NCBI RefSeq assembly: GCF_000687165.1 | Contig: NZ_JMKU01000025.1 | Coordinates: 1 to 64,000, forward strand | Origin: Paracidovorax oryzae ATCC 19882 | Lineage (GTDB): Bacteria > Pseudomonadota > Gammaproteobacteria > Burkholderiales > Burkholderiaceae_C | Direction: 5' to 3' | Length of the DNA: 64,000 bases | In this document: one piece after another, positions 9,187 through 20,338 of the stretch | Position numbering within the stretch: position 1 is the stretch's first letter | Layout: each line of letters opens with the position of its first letter | Made by a program: the position numbers and the translations under genes | The notes under the pieces: generated by a model | Told to the model about the DNA's origin: nothing | The model's input: the letters and a program-made list of their open reading frames with translations, nothing else | Database searches by the model: none

Positions 9187-9690
9187 TCACGCGCGGTCCG
9201 CGATGCCTCCGCCACCGGCGCTGCTGCGCTCGCGCAGCACCACGGTGATCTGGCCGTTGGTCTCGATGGTCGCGCGCTCCACTTCGTGCAGGTGCAGGCA
9301 GCCGCCGGCGCGCAGTGCGGCGGCGAGGTCTTCCGCGGACAGCAGTTCCCGGCGCATGAGGAGCCGGTCCACGCGGCCGTTGTCCACCAGGGTCTGTGGA
9401 CGGCCGTCCACCAGGTGGGCGAGCCGCGGGAAACGGAAGGTGGCCCGGGCCAGCACCACGTGGCAGCAGATAAGCGTGAGTGCCGAGATGAGCCCGCCGA
9501 TCAGCGAGTTGTCGCCTGCATTCATGGAGTTCTGCACCGCATTCGACAGGATGAGCAGCAGCACGAGGTCGAACGGCGCGAACTGACCTGTCTGGCGCTT
9601 GCCCGTGAGCCGCAGGAACGTCAGCAGGAATGCATACACCACCACGCCGCGCAGGATGAATTCCCACCATGGCACGCTCAGAGCCCACAT
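9187..9690 (-). CDS. DUF421/YetF-family membrane protein
   Basis: 167 residues. Three hydrophobic helices come first (about 10-30, 40-58 and 62-82), with the family motif LTGKRQTGQFAPFDLVLLLILSNAVQ divided between helices one and two. A small soluble C-terminal domain ends in RATIETNGQITVVL. Known: YetF/YcaP-like proteins are common bacterial membrane proteins of unclear function. It lies tail to tail with the acyl-CoA dehydrogenase, 40 bases apart. GGAGATCGACA precedes the ATG. Confidence 0.88.
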   Translation of the reverse strand: MWALSVPWWEFILRGVVVYAFLLTFLRLTGKRQTGQFAPFDLVLLLILSNAVQNSMNAGDNSLIGGLISALTLICCHVVLARATFRFPRLAHLVDGRPQTLVDNGRVDRLLMRRELLSAEDLAAALRAGGCLHLHEVERATIETNGQITVVLRERSSAGGGGIADRA

Positions 9691-9797
9691 TGTCGATCTC
9701 CAGGAAAAGAAGGGGCCCGCCATGCGTGCCGGCCCGCCCGGGAGTGTGCCATTGGTCGCGGATGGGCGGGCATCTGCAAGAATGCGTCCCCGTTCCC

Positions 9798-10238
9798 ATG
9801 CCGGTGGTCGCCGTGTCCCGTTCCTCCTCTCCCCCTTCCGAGTGCCCCTGCGGGCGGCTTTCCAGCCGGCGCACGCCGCTGTCCTATGCGGCTTGCTGCG
9901 GCAGGTACATCGACCATCGGGACGCCTGCCCCGCGCCCGATGCCGAGAGCCTGATGCGGTCGCGCTACACCGCCTTCGTGCAGGGGAATGCGGACTACCT
10001 GCGCGCCACCTGGGCCGCGGAGCACCGGCCGCCATCGGTGGCGTTCGAGCCGGGCGTGCGCTGGCTCGGGCTCGAGGTGCGATCGCACCGTCCGCTGGGT
10101 GAGGACCGGGCCGAGGTGGAGTTCGTGGCCCGCCAGCGCGACGCGGGCGGGCGGGCCCACCGCCTGCACGAGCGGAGCCGCTTCGTGCGCGAGGGTGGGC
10201 GCTGGTTCTATGTGGATGGCGAGTTTCCGCGCGGCTGA
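9798..10238 (+). CDS. YchJ-like SEC-C motif protein (UPF0225)
   Basis: 146 residues. The N-terminus has a compact zinc-binding SEC-C-like motif (CPCG near residue 17 and CCGRY near 35). The YchJ core follows: ESLMRSRYTAF, then the NTF2-like beta strands and a terminal SRFVREGGRWFYVDGE. Function is not established; the fold suggests metal or ligand binding. It is divergent from the DUF421 gene, with about 107 bases between starts. Confidence 0.88.
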   Translation: MPVVAVSRSSSPPSECPCGRLSSRRTPLSYAACCGRYIDHRDACPAPDAESLMRSRYTAFVQGNADYLRATWAAEHRPPSVAFEPGVRWLGLEVRSHRPLGEDRAEVEFVARQRDAGGRAHRLHERSRFVREGGRWFYVDGEFPRG

Positions 10239-10300
10239 TGCCGGTCTGCTCCACCCCGGCTGGTCCTGATCGAGCCCCTTCATCCACTCATTGCCATACG

Positions 10301-12142
10301 ATGCCCACTGCTCCTGACAGCCTGTATCCCGATGCGTGGCGCGACGACGGCAGCGATGACGCCCAGGCATCCGGTGCCGGGCTCGATCTGGCGGTGCGCC
10401 GCCGGTTGCTGGACTCGCTCGCATCGCGGGGAGGGACCTCCGAGATTCCTGCCCTCGTGATCCCCGGTGTGCTGACATGGCTGTACGCGCGCAACGGTGC
10501 CCCGGCCGTACACATGCTGGTGTGGTGGGGGAGTTTTCTCGTCGTCGTCTGCCTGCTGCTCTTCCTGCTGCGGCGCTTCCGCCGGGATGCCGCGTTGCCC
10601 GACCACGTGGTGGTCCCTCGCTGGGAAGGGGCTTTCCAGGCAATGGCGGCGGCGGATGGCGCGTGCTGGGCAGTTCCCATCCTGCTCACGCAAACTGCTC
10701 CGCTGGAATTCCGGTTGCTGACGTACCTCGTCATCTGCGCGGTGCTCGCGGTGGGGACCACTTTCCTGGCGCCGCATCCACGGGTGTTCTTTCCGTTCTT
10801 CGCGGCGATCTACGGGCCCACGCTGGCGGCCGCGGTCTGGTATTTTCCCGATCGCTGGCAGGCCATGCTGCCATTGACCGTGCTCTATGGCGGCGTGATC
10901 TTGCGGCATGCGTGGGGTTCGCGGCGCTTCGTCGTGCAGCAGGTCGAGATGGAGCGCCAGCGCCTGCAACTGGCCGAGCGCTACCTTGCCGCCAAGGAGC
11001 AGGCCGAGCGCGCACTGGAGGAGAAGAACCGCTTTCTTTCCACGGCCAGCCATGACCTGCGGCAGCCGCTGCATGCGATGGGGCTGCTGGTGGAGTCGGC
11101 GCAGCAGCGCAACGCCGACGCGCGGCTGGTGCCGGTGCTGGAGGGGATCCAGGACTGCGCCCGCTCGCTGACCTTCCTTTTCAATGCGCTGCTGGATCTG
11201 TCCCGGCTGGAGTCCGGGGCCTATGCCGTCGTCCAGGAGGATGTCTCCCTCGCTGAGGTATTGCGCGACGTGTCCACGGTGTTCGGTCCGGATGCACGCC
11301 ATCGCGGCCTGCGGCTGGAGGTCCATCTGCCGCGGAATCGGCCGGCCATCGTGCGTGCCGATGCGGCGCTGCTGCGGCAGATGGTTTTCAACCTGGTGCA
11401 GAACGCACTGCGCTATACGCGCGCAGGTGGCGTGCTGATCGGCGCGCGGATGCGGCGGGGGGTCTGGCGCATCGAGGTCTGGGACACCGGCCCGGGCGTG
11501 CCGCCGGAAGACCGGCACCGCATCTATGCGCCCTTCTACCGGGGCGAGGCGCGCTGGACGCAGGAAGTCGCGGGCCATGGCCTGGGACTGTCGGTGGTGG
11601 CCCGGTCGGCGCGGCTGATCGATGCGGAGTACGGTTTCGAATCCCGGCCGGGACGCGGCTCTTGCTTCTGGCTGGTGGTGGAGGCGGTGGAAGCCGCACC
11701 GCGGAGCGCGAACTCCCCGGCGGCTTCGGCGGTGGTGCCGCTTCCCCCTTGGCAGCAGCGCCTGGGGTCGCTGTCGGGCAGTTGCCTGGTGGTGGAAGAT
11801 GATCCGCAGGTGGCCCACGCCGTGGCGGAGCTGCTTCGGTCCTGGGGGCTGCATGTCGCGATGGCCGCGACGGGGGCGCAGGCCCTGGAGCACGCGGCGT
11901 CCGGCAGGGCACCGGATGTGGTGCTGTGCGATCAGCGCCTGGGCGGAGGCGAGAGCGGGTTCGACGTGCTGCGCGCGCTGCTCGAACGGTTTCCGTCCGC
12001 GCGCGGAGCGATGGTCAGCGGCGAATATGACGCCGCCCCGCTGGCGCAGGCCGAGGACGATGGCTATCTCGTTTTCCGCAAGCCGCTCGTACCGGAGGCG
12101 CTGCATTCCGTGCTGGCACGCTGGCTGGACGGGAAGTCCTGA
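10301..12142 (+). CDS. Hybrid sensor histidine kinase with C-terminal receiver
   Basis: About 613 residues. Residues 45-215 hold six or so membrane segments, then a short coiled linker (VEMERQRLQLAERYLAAKEQ). The HisKA box ASHDLRQPLHAMG contains phospho-acceptor His251. The ATPase domain shows its N box (FNLVQNALRYT), DTGPGVP and GHGLGLSVV. A receiver domain starts near residue 495, with the acidic pair VVEDD, phospho-acceptor Asp544 in LCDQRLG and the conserved Lys in FRKPL. Known: hybrid kinases with the HDLRQPL box often act through a separate LuxR-type regulator, none of which is adjacent. It appears to be an orphan; the signal is unknown. Confidence 0.9.
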   Translation: MPTAPDSLYPDAWRDDGSDDAQASGAGLDLAVRRRLLDSLASRGGTSEIPALVIPGVLTWLYARNGAPAVHMLVWWGSFLVVVCLLLFLLRRFRRDAALPDHVVVPRWEGAFQAMAAADGACWAVPILLTQTAPLEFRLLTYLVICAVLAVGTTFLAPHPRVFFPFFAAIYGPTLAAAVWYFPDRWQAMLPLTVLYGGVILRHAWGSRRFVVQQVEMERQRLQLAERYLAAKEQAERALEEKNRFLSTASHDLRQPLHAMGLLVESAQQRNADARLVPVLEGIQDCARSLTFLFNALLDLSRLESGAYAVVQEDVSLAEVLRDVSTVFGPDARHRGLRLEVHLPRNRPAIVRADAALLRQMVFNLVQNALRYTRAGGVLIGARMRRGVWRIEVWDTGPGVPPEDRHRIYAPFYRGEARWTQEVAGHGLGLSVVARSARLIDAEYGFESRPGRGSCFWLVVEAVEAAPRSANSPAASAVVPLPPWQQRLGSLSGSCLVVEDDPQVAHAVAELLRSWGLHVAMAATGAQALEHAASGRAPDVVLCDQRLGGGESGFDVLRALLERFPSARGAMVSGEYDAAPLAQAEDDGYLVFRKPLVPEALHSVLARWLDGKS

Positions 12143-12513
12143 CGGCTGGCTGCAGGCGACGGAGAGGCCGAGCGGCACACGCCGTCCGGGTGATATCTGG
12201 CAGCAACGCGCTGCCGCTTCCTCGGATGTGCTGCCGGGTAACAAAAACCCCCCTCCGGTGGGGTACGGAAGCGGCCCCGTTCTTCCGACAATGCCTTGCG
12301 TCCGCTTTCTGCGGCGTTTCCACGGCAGGCCGTGCCGGTCGCTTCAGGGTGCCCGGGCCACGCGCGGCCTTGCCGTCCCTTTATGTGACAGACGGCGCAT
12401 CGGGTACCGGCCCCGGCAGGCGTCAGGCCTGCATGCTGTAGATTCGAGTGTGCTTTGCGGCGCTCCAGGCGGGCGCCGCTTTTTTTGGTGCGCACCTTCA
12501 ACGGATCTTTGCC
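12143..12513. other. 371-bp gene-free region with two terminator-like structures
   Basis: No convincing coding frame is seen. At 12243-12264 a short ACCCC/GGGGT hairpin is flanked on the left by AACAAAAA, which reads as a weak terminator on the minus strand. At 12457-12487 a strong terminator points to the plus strand, only 27 bases before the HAD gene. The GC-rich middle could fold extensively and may encode a small RNA or a structured leader, but I cannot assign a family. Confidence 0.4.
12457..12487 (+). terminator. Rho-independent terminator or leader attenuator
   Basis: Arms GCGGCGC and GCGCCGC enclose a nine-base loop and are followed by seven T residues. Position is odd: it ends about 27 bases before the ATG of the HAD gene, leaving little space for a separate promoter. 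It may be an attenuator in that gene's leader rather than the end of the kinase transcript. Confidence 0.8.
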
Positions 12514-13233
12514 ATGCCCTCCGACGCCCTGTCGCTGCCCCCTTCCGCCCGGCCCCGGGCGCTTCCTCCGGTCGATGCCGTGCTCTTTGACTGCGACGGC
12601 GTGCTGGTGGACAGCGAGCCGATCACCCACCGCGTGCTGCGTGCCATGCTGGAGGAGTCCGGCTGGACGCTGACGATCGAGGAGTGCATGCGCATCTTCA
12701 TCGGCAAGGCCGTGCGCAGCGAGGCTGCACGCATCGAGGCGGAGACGGGCCGTCCGCTGACGGACGGGTGGATGGCCCTTTTCTACGAGCGGCGCAATGC
12801 CGCCCTGGCTGCGGAGCTGGAGGCCATTCCGGGCGCGTTGCGGGCCGTGGAGGCCGCGCACGCCCATACGTCGGGGCGCATCGCCTGCGCATCCGGCGCC
12901 GACCGGCACAAGGTGGAGCTGCAGCTCTCGAAGGTGGGCCTGCTGTCGCACTTCCAGGGGCGCGTGTTCAGCGGGCACGAGATGCCCCGTACCAAGCCGG
13001 CTCCGGACGTGTACCTGGCCGCGGCCGCTGCGTTGGGGGTGCCGCCTGGCCGGTGCCTTGTCATCGAGGACACGGTGACGGGCGTCACGGCGGGCGTGGC
13101 TGCAGGGGCCACCGTGGTGGGCTACAGCCCTGCGGCCTGGGGCCACGATCCCGCCGAGGCCCTGCGGGCGGCCGGGGCCGTGCAGGTGATCGACGCGATG
13201 GACCTGCTGCCTGCATGCCTCGGCATGGGCTGA
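12514..13233 (+). CDS. HAD-superfamily phosphatase (beta-phosphoglucomutase/phosphoglycolate phosphatase-like)
   Basis: 239 residues. The nucleophile motif is AVLFDCDGVLVDSEP near residue 25. Motif II (ACASGADRHK) lies near residue 125, motif III (KPAPDVYLAAA) near 165 and the acidic motif IV (VIEDTVTGV) near 187, so all four catalytic motifs are present. A helical cap sits between motifs I and II (subfamily IA). The substrate is not predictable; sugar phosphates are usual. There is no good ribosome site (ATCTTTGCC precedes the ATG), and a terminator lies directly upstream. Confidence 0.9.
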   Translation: MPSDALSLPPSARPRALPPVDAVLFDCDGVLVDSEPITHRVLRAMLEESGWTLTIEECMRIFIGKAVRSEAARIEAETGRPLTDGWMALFYERRNAALAAELEAIPGALRAVEAAHAHTSGRIACASGADRHKVELQLSKVGLLSHFQGRVFSGHEMPRTKPAPDVYLAAAAALGVPPGRCLVIEDTVTGVTAGVAAGATVVGYSPAAWGHDPAEALRAAGAVQVIDAMDLLPACLGMG

Positions 13234-13318
13234 GGCGCGGGCGCCTGGCCGTGGCATTCACGGAGCTGTCGCATGGCGGGCGTAGCCTTGCCGGCTTCGC
13301 GCCCGCTTTCCTCCTGCC

Positions 13319-14881
13319 ATGCCCTCCGCCCGCCTTCCGCTCCGCCTGGCCGTTCCGGCCCTGTTTCTTGCCCTGACGCTTGCTGCCTGCGGAGGCGGTG
13401 GTGGCGCGGGGCTCGCACCCGTGCCGTCTTCCGGTGCCTATGCCACCAAGACCGCCTACCAGCCCCGGCAGTCCTTGGACAGCTATGAGGCACCTCCGCC
13501 GGGCTTCTCGAAGGTGTATGCCGAACTGGTGGCGCGGCATGGTTCGCGGGGCCTGTCCAGCCTCAAGTACGACGATGCGGTGCTGAATCTGTGGACGCGC
13601 GCGCAGGCCGACGGGGCGCTCACGCCGCTGGGGCGCCAGCTCGGGCCGGATGTCGAGAAGATCATGCGGGCCAATTTCCTGCTGGGCTGGGGCGTCGATG
13701 GCATCGGCTCACCGGGCTACGGCAACCTGACCCAGGTGGGCATCGCCGAGCATCGCCAGTTGGCGGCGCGGCTGGTGCAGCGCGATGCCGAGCTGTTCAG
13801 CGGGCAGAGCTTCCAGGGGCGGCCCCGGCAGGTGGAAGTGCTGCATTCCGGGCAGGACCGGGCGGTGGACAGCTCGCAGTTCTTCGCAGCGTCCCTGGCT
13901 GCAGCCGCGCCTGCCGTGGCCGGAGCGATCGTACCTGCCGTGGTGGACCGCTACCAGCTCTATCCGCACAAGCTGTCGGCCACGGGCGATGCGGTGTCCG
14001 ATGGCTCCGCCGTGCATGCGGCGGTGCTGGCCGCCAGCCTGGATTACCAGCGCTACGCGGCAGGCAAGGACGCCGCCGGCTACGGTGCGGAGGCTGCGGC
14101 CAAGGTGGCGGCGGCGCGTGCCACGCCCGAGGTGCGGGCCCATGCGAGGGCGGTGCTGGAGCGCGTGTTCACCGCGGCTTTCATCGACAGGCTGGATGCC
14201 GGCAGCTACAGCTTCTCCAACAATGGCACGCACACCTTCGCGAGCGCGGACGGCCGCTTCACGAGCACGCTGACCGGCGATGGCAAGACGAAGATCCAGG
14301 GCGTCGTGGACGCGGCAGCGCTGCTCTACGAGCTCTACATCATCGCGCCGGGCATGCGGCAGGAGACCGGCGGCGTGGATTTCGGTGCGTACATGCCCGC
14401 GGAGCATGCGCCGACCTTCGCGTACCTGCAGGACATCGACGACTTCTACGGAAAGGGCCCGGCCGCGACCGAGTATGGCGGCGTCACGACCCGCTTCACG
14501 CAGGCGCTGCTGCAGGACTTCTTCGACGAGGTGGGGCGCATTGCGCAGGGCCAGCTGGGGCGGGTGGCACGGCTGCGCTTCACCCATGCGGAAGTGATGA
14601 TCCCGTTCGCCGCGCGCCTGGGACTGCGCAATGCGTCCACGCCCGTGCCGCGTGCGCAGACCTATGTCTATGCCGGCAATCCCTGGCGCGGCGAGGATGT
14701 CTCCCCGATGGCCACGAATGTGCAGTGGGACGTGGTGCGCGACGCGGGCGGCAAGGTCCTGGTGAAGATGCTGTTCAACGAGCAGGAGGTGGATTTCCCG
14801 GCGGCCTGCGAGGGGGCACGCTATGCGGGCGGCAGCCGGTATTACGAGTACGGCGGGCTGAGGCGCTGCTACGGCCTGTAG
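13319..14881 (+). CDS. Histidine acid phosphatase, predicted lipoprotein
   Basis: 520 residues. A signal peptide with lipobox LTLAAC (Cys near residue 23) is followed by a glycine run, so the protein is probably lipid-anchored in the periplasm or outer membrane. ELVARHGSRGL near residue 70 is the RHG phosphate-binding motif of the histidine phosphatase superfamily. HAEVMIPFAARLGL near 420 looks like the distal catalytic His segment of branch 2 (phytase/acid phosphatase) enzymes. The length fits branch 2 with extra helical insertions. The substrate is unknown. The 3' end overlaps the AraC gene on the other strand by 13 bases. Confidence 0.85.
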   Translation: MPSARLPLRLAVPALFLALTLAACGGGGGAGLAPVPSSGAYATKTAYQPRQSLDSYEAPPPGFSKVYAELVARHGSRGLSSLKYDDAVLNLWTRAQADGALTPLGRQLGPDVEKIMRANFLLGWGVDGIGSPGYGNLTQVGIAEHRQLAARLVQRDAELFSGQSFQGRPRQVEVLHSGQDRAVDSSQFFAASLAAAAPAVAGAIVPAVVDRYQLYPHKLSATGDAVSDGSAVHAAVLAASLDYQRYAAGKDAAGYGAEAAAKVAAARATPEVRAHARAVLERVFTAAFIDRLDAGSYSFSNNGTHTFASADGRFTSTLTGDGKTKIQGVVDAAALLYELYIIAPGMRQETGGVDFGAYMPAEHAPTFAYLQDIDDFYGKGPAATEYGGVTTRFTQALLQDFFDEVGRIAQGQLGRVARLRFTHAEVMIPFAARLGLRNASTPVPRAQTYVYAGNPWRGEDVSPMATNVQWDVVRDAGGKVLVKMLFNEQEVDFPAACEGARYAGGSRYYEYGGLRRCYGL

Positions 14882-15921
14882 GCGCGCTGGTGCTGCCGGT
14901 AGGCGGTCGGGGACATCCCCGTCCACTGCCGGAAGGCGCGCATGAAGCTTTTCTCGCTGGCGAAGCCGGCCGCCTGGGCCACGGCCTTGACGGGCCGGTC
15001 CGTGCGCTGGAGGAGATCCCGCGCGCGCTGCTGGCGGGCCTCGTCCTTCAGGGCCTGCAGCGAGGCGCCTTCCTCCCGGAGCTGGCGGTGCAGGGTGCGG
15101 GGCGAGACGTGCAGTGCGGTGGCCAGCGTCTGTGCGCTGTGGGACAACTCCGGTGCGTGGGCCAGCGCCTGCCGCACGCGCTGCACCAGCAGGCGGTCGC
15201 GGCGGTACTGGCGCACGGTCAGCGGCAGGGCGCGTTGCAGCATCAGCCGCAGCGCGTCCTCGTCGCGCTGCAGGGGCAGGTCGAGGTAGCGGGCGTCGAA
15301 CCGCAGCAGGGCCTGGGGGGCGCCGAAGCGCGGAGCCACCCCGAAGAGCAGCGGATAGACCGCGGCATGCGGCGGTGGCTGGAACGGAAAGGACGCGTCC
15401 AGCAGCGGCAGCCGGGAGTCGATGAACCAGCAGGCCAGCCCGAGGGCATTGCGCAGCACGGAGACGGTGCAGAACTCCCGCAGCACGCCCAGGCTGCGGT
15501 GCTCGGACAGCGACAGCGTGGCGGTATCGTCCCCGGCATCCAGGTGCAGGCCGATGTCTTCCGCGAGGAGCGCATGGTGGCGGCACCAGCGGCGCAGTGC
15601 GATGCCCAGCGTGGGTGAGCTGATGGAGGCCCGCGCCAGCATGCCGTAGCTGCCCCAGGGCAGGCGCCGGGAAAACCAGCCGAGGGCCTCGTCGTCGAGT
15701 TCGCGCATGGCGGCGGCGGACAACGCCTCCATCTGCAGGGCGGTGATGCGGGCCTGCGGATTCTGCAGGCTGCGTGGCGGGATTTGTGCCGCTGCGAGGG
15801 CATTGGCGGGGCTCATGCCGCGCTGGAAGTAGGCATGCACGATGGCGTCGACGAAGGCCATGGGAGTGGCTGCCACTGGCTGCGGCGCGGTGCTGGCAGG
15901 TGCCGGAGGCTCGGTCGTCAT
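14869..15921 (-). CDS. AraC-family regulator with Arabinose_bd-type sensor domain
   Basis: 350 residues from the ATG at 15921. The N-terminal two thirds resemble the ligand-binding domain of OruR/ArgR-like AraC proteins ([19 protein letters not shown] near 95). The C-terminal double helix-turn-helix includes [18 protein letters not shown] and [20 protein letters not shown], followed by the family ending [10 protein letters not shown]. It is divergent from the acyl-CoA ligase gene, with about 183 bases between starts, so that ligase and the liuBCDE run are its likely target. Confidence 0.92.
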   Translation of the reverse strand: MTTEPPAPASTAPQPVAATPMAFVDAIVHAYFQRGMSPANALAAAQIPPRSLQNPQARITALQMEALSAAAMRELDDEALGWFSRRLPWGSYGMLARASISSPTLGIALRRWCRHHALLAEDIGLHLDAGDDTATLSLSEHRSLGVLREFCTVSVLRNALGLACWFIDSRLPLLDASFPFQPPPHAAVYPLLFGVAPRFGAPQALLRFDARYLDLPLQRDEDALRLMLQRALPLTVRQYRRDRLLVQRVRQALAHAPELSHSAQTLATALHVSPRTLHRQLREEGASLQALKDEARQQRARDLLQRTDRPVKAVAQAAGFASEKSFMRAFRQWTGMSPTAYRQHQRAYRP

Positions 15922-16104
15922 GCAGGAAGTGTGCGGCCCTGTGGCGTGAATTGCAACCTGTGTGGCCTGATTGGTGGCCCGGGCGGCGGCCCGGGGGCGT
16001 ATGCTTGGTCCGTGCGGCCGTGCCCGCCGGCATGTTGCCCCGCATGTGCCGCGCACCGCCGGCCGCCGGTCCGCCAGAGACCGCATGACCAGGAGACAAC
16101 TGCC

Positions 16105-17838
<1,734 letters not shown>

Positions 17839-17858
17839 AATCTTTTTCCCGTCCTTCC

Positions 17859-19463
17859 ATGATCCTCGAATCCCGCCTCAATCCCCGCTCGGCCGATTTC
17901 CAGGCCAATGCTTCCGCGATGCGCGCGCTCGTGCAGGACCTGCGCGACCGCGCGGCCCAGGCGGCCCTGGGCGGCAGCGAAGCCGCGCGCGCCAAGCACA
18001 CGGCGCGCGGCAAGCTGCTGCCGCGCGACCGCGTGCGCGAACTGCTGGACCCGGGCTCCCCGTTCCTGGAGATCGCGCCGCTGGCCGCGCTGGGCATGTA
18101 CGGCGACGAGGCGCCGGGCGCGGGCCTGATCGCGGGCATCGGCCGGGTGAGCGGCGTGGACTGCATGGTGGTGTGCAACGACGCCACGGTGAAGGGCGGC
18201 ACCTACTATCCGATGACCGTGAAGAAGCACCTGCGGGCGCAGGAGATCGCGCAGCAGAACCGGCTTCCGTGCATCTACCTGGTCGATTCGGGCGGCGCCA
18301 ACCTGCCGAACCAGGACGAGGTGTTTCCCGACCGGGACCACTTCGGCCGCATCTTCTACAACCAGGCGCAGATGAGCGCGCAGGGCATCGCGCAGATCGC
18401 GGTGGTGATGGGCAGTTGTACGGCGGGCGGGGCGTACGTGCCGGCGATGAGCGACGAGTCCATCATCGTGAAGAACCAGGGCACGATCTTCCTGGGCGGC
18501 CCTCCGCTCGTGAAGGCGGCCACCGGAGAGGTGGTGACCGCCGAGGACCTGGGCGGCGGCGACGTGCATACGCGGTTGTCGGGCGTGGCCGACCACCTCG
18601 CGCAAAACGACCTGCATGCGCTGCAGCTCGCGCGCCACGCGGTGCGCAACCTGAACCGCGAGCGCGCGCCGGCCGCCTGCACAGCGGCGCCGCAGGCGCC
18701 TGCGTTCGAGGCGCAGGAGCTGTACGGCGTGATTCCGGTGGATACGCGCAAGCCGTTCGACGTGCGGGAAATCATCGCGCGCATCGTGGACGGCAGCGAG
18801 TTCGACGAATTCAAGGCGCGCTACGGCACCACGCTGGTCACGGGCTTCGCACGCATCGAGGGCATGCCCGTGGGCATCATCGCCAACAACGGCATCCTGT
18901 TCTCGGAAGCGGCCCTCAAGGGCGCGCATTTCATCGAGTTGTGCTGCCAGCGCAAGATCCCGCTGGTGTTCCTGCAGAACATCACCGGCTTCATGGTGGG
19001 CCGCAAGTACGAGAACGAAGGCATCGCGCGCAACGGCGCCAAGATGGTGACGGCGGTGGCCACGGCGGCGGTGCCGAAGTTCACGATCGTCATCGGCGGC
19101 TCGTTCGGCGCCGGCAACTACGGCATGTGCGGCCGCGCCTATTCACCGCGCTTCCTCTGGATGTGGCCGAACGCGCGCATTTCCGTGATGGGCGGCGAGC
19201 AGGCCGCGAGCGTGCTGGCCACCGTGCGGCGTGACGGCATCGAAGCGAAGGGCGGTGCCTGGAGCATGGAGGAGGAAGAGGCGTTCAAGGCGCCGATCCG
19301 CCGCCAGTACGAGGAGCAGGGGCACCCCTACTACGCCACGGCTCGCCTGTGGGACGATGGGGTGATCGACCCCGCGGACACGCGCCGCGTGCTGGCGCTG
19401 GGCCTGGCCGCTGCGCGCAACGCGCCCGTCGAGGACACGAAGTTCGGCATTTTCCGCATGTGA
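17859..19463 (+). CDS. liuB: Methylcrotonyl-CoA carboxylase, carboxyltransferase subunit
   Basis: 534 residues. This is the beta subunit of the biotin enzyme that carboxylates 3-methylcrotonyl-CoA to 3-methylglutaconyl-CoA. Both carboxyltransferase lobes are present. The N-lobe has [19 protein letters not shown] near residue 140 and [17 protein letters not shown] near 185. The C-lobe has [15 protein letters not shown] near 370, [19 protein letters not shown] near 410 and [10 protein letters not shown] near 440. The pattern NITGFMVG with Gly/Ala-rich oxyanion loops is usual for methylcrotonyl- rather than propionyl-CoA carboxylase. It lies with liuC, liuD and liuE downstream on the same strand. 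Confidence 0.95.
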   Translation: MILESRLNPRSADFQANASAMRALVQDLRDRAAQAALGGSEAARAKHTARGKLLPRDRVRELLDPGSPFLEIAPLAALGMYGDEAPGAGLIAGIGRVSGVDCMVVCNDATVKGGTYYPMTVKKHLRAQEIAQQNRLPCIYLVDSGGANLPNQDEVFPDRDHFGRIFYNQAQMSAQGIAQIAVVMGSCTAGGAYVPAMSDESIIVKNQGTIFLGGPPLVKAATGEVVTAEDLGGGDVHTRLSGVADHLAQNDLHALQLARHAVRNLNRERAPAACTAAPQAPAFEAQELYGVIPVDTRKPFDVREIIARIVDGSEFDEFKARYGTTLVTGFARIEGMPVGIIANNGILFSEAALKGAHFIELCCQRKIPLVFLQNITGFMVGRKYENEGIARNGAKMVTAVATAAVPKFTIVIGGSFGAGNYGMCGRAYSPRFLWMWPNARISVMGGEQAASVLATVRRDGIEAKGGAWSMEEEEAFKAPIRRQYEEQGHPYYATARLWDDGVIDPADTRRVLALGLAAARNAPVEDTKFGIFRM

Positions 19464-19510
19464 GGGCCCCGCGGGCCCGCCCATCCTGACAGCACAAGGA
19501 GGAATCCACC

Positions 19511-20314
19511 ATGACGACCACCGAATACCGACACCTGCACGTCGGCCAGGCCGGAGCGATCGCGCGCGTCACCCTCGCGCGGCCGGAGGTGCGCAATGCG
19601 TTCAGCGACGACGTCATCGCCGAGCTGACCCGCGCGTTCGAGACGCTGGGCCGGCAGGAGGATGTGCGCGCCATCGTGCTCGCAGCCGAAGGCCCCGCGT
19701 TCTGCGCGGGCGCGGACCTGAACTGGATGCGCCGCATGGCCGACTATTCGCGCGCGGAGAACGTCGCGGACGCGGGCCGGCTGGCGGCCATGCTGCGCAC
19801 GCTGAACGATTGCCCCAAGCCGACCATCGCGCGCGTCCAGGGCGATGTGTATGCGGGCGGCGTGGGGCTGGTGGCCGCTTGCGACGTGGCGGTGGCGGTG
19901 GACACGGCCGTGTTCTGCCTGAGCGAGGTGCGGCTGGGGCTGATTCCCGCCACCATCGGGCCCTATGTGGTGCAGGCCATGGGCGAGCGCGCGGCCCGCC
20001 GCTATGTCGTGACCGGCGAGCGCTTCGGCGCGCTGGAGGCGCTGCGCGTGGGGCTGGTGCATGAAGTGGTGGATTTCGAGCAGCTCGACGAGAAGCTCGA
20101 CGCCATCGTGCAGGCGATCGCCGCGGCCGGGCCACAGGCGGTGGCCGCAGGCAAGCGCCTGGTGCGGGACATCGCCGGGCGGCCCATCGACGACGCGCTC
20201 ATCGCCTCGACGGTGGAGGCCATCGCGGACATCCGGGCGAGCGGCGAGGGGCGCGAGGGCGTGCAGGCCTTCCTGCAGAAACGCAAGCCGGCGTGGCTGC
20301 CGGCACGCGACTGA
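19511..20314 (+). CDS. liuC: Methylglutaconyl-CoA hydratase (enoyl-CoA hydratase family)
   Basis: 267 residues of the crotonase fold. AFCAGADLNWMRRM near residue 65 supplies one oxyanion-hole NH group. YAGGVGLVAACDVAV near 115 and FCLSEVRLGLIPATIGPYV near 136 carry the catalytic region. NWMRRM after the ADL motif is typical of LiuC/AUH-like hydratases, which make 3-hydroxy-3-methylglutaryl-CoA from 3-methylglutaconyl-CoA. AAGGAGG precedes the ATG by a suitable gap. It is 47 bases after liuB. Confidence 0.93.
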   Translation: MTTTEYRHLHVGQAGAIARVTLARPEVRNAFSDDVIAELTRAFETLGRQEDVRAIVLAAEGPAFCAGADLNWMRRMADYSRAENVADAGRLAAMLRTLNDCPKPTIARVQGDVYAGGVGLVAACDVAVAVDTAVFCLSEVRLGLIPATIGPYVVQAMGERAARRYVVTGERFGALEALRVGLVHEVVDFEQLDEKLDAIVQAIAAAGPQAVAAGKRLVRDIAGRPIDDALIASTVEAIADIRASGEGREGVQAFLQKRKPAWLPARD

Positions 20315-20338
20315 GGACGCCCCTGCGGGCCCGCCGCC

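Noticed and set aside
12266-12380. Faint resemblance, on the minus strand, to a c-di-GMP-I riboswitch (GGAAAC, GC-rich hairpin, GGACGCAAGGC)
   Set aside because: The conserved CAAAGCC and receptor hairpin are not matched and no gene lies downstream in that direction.
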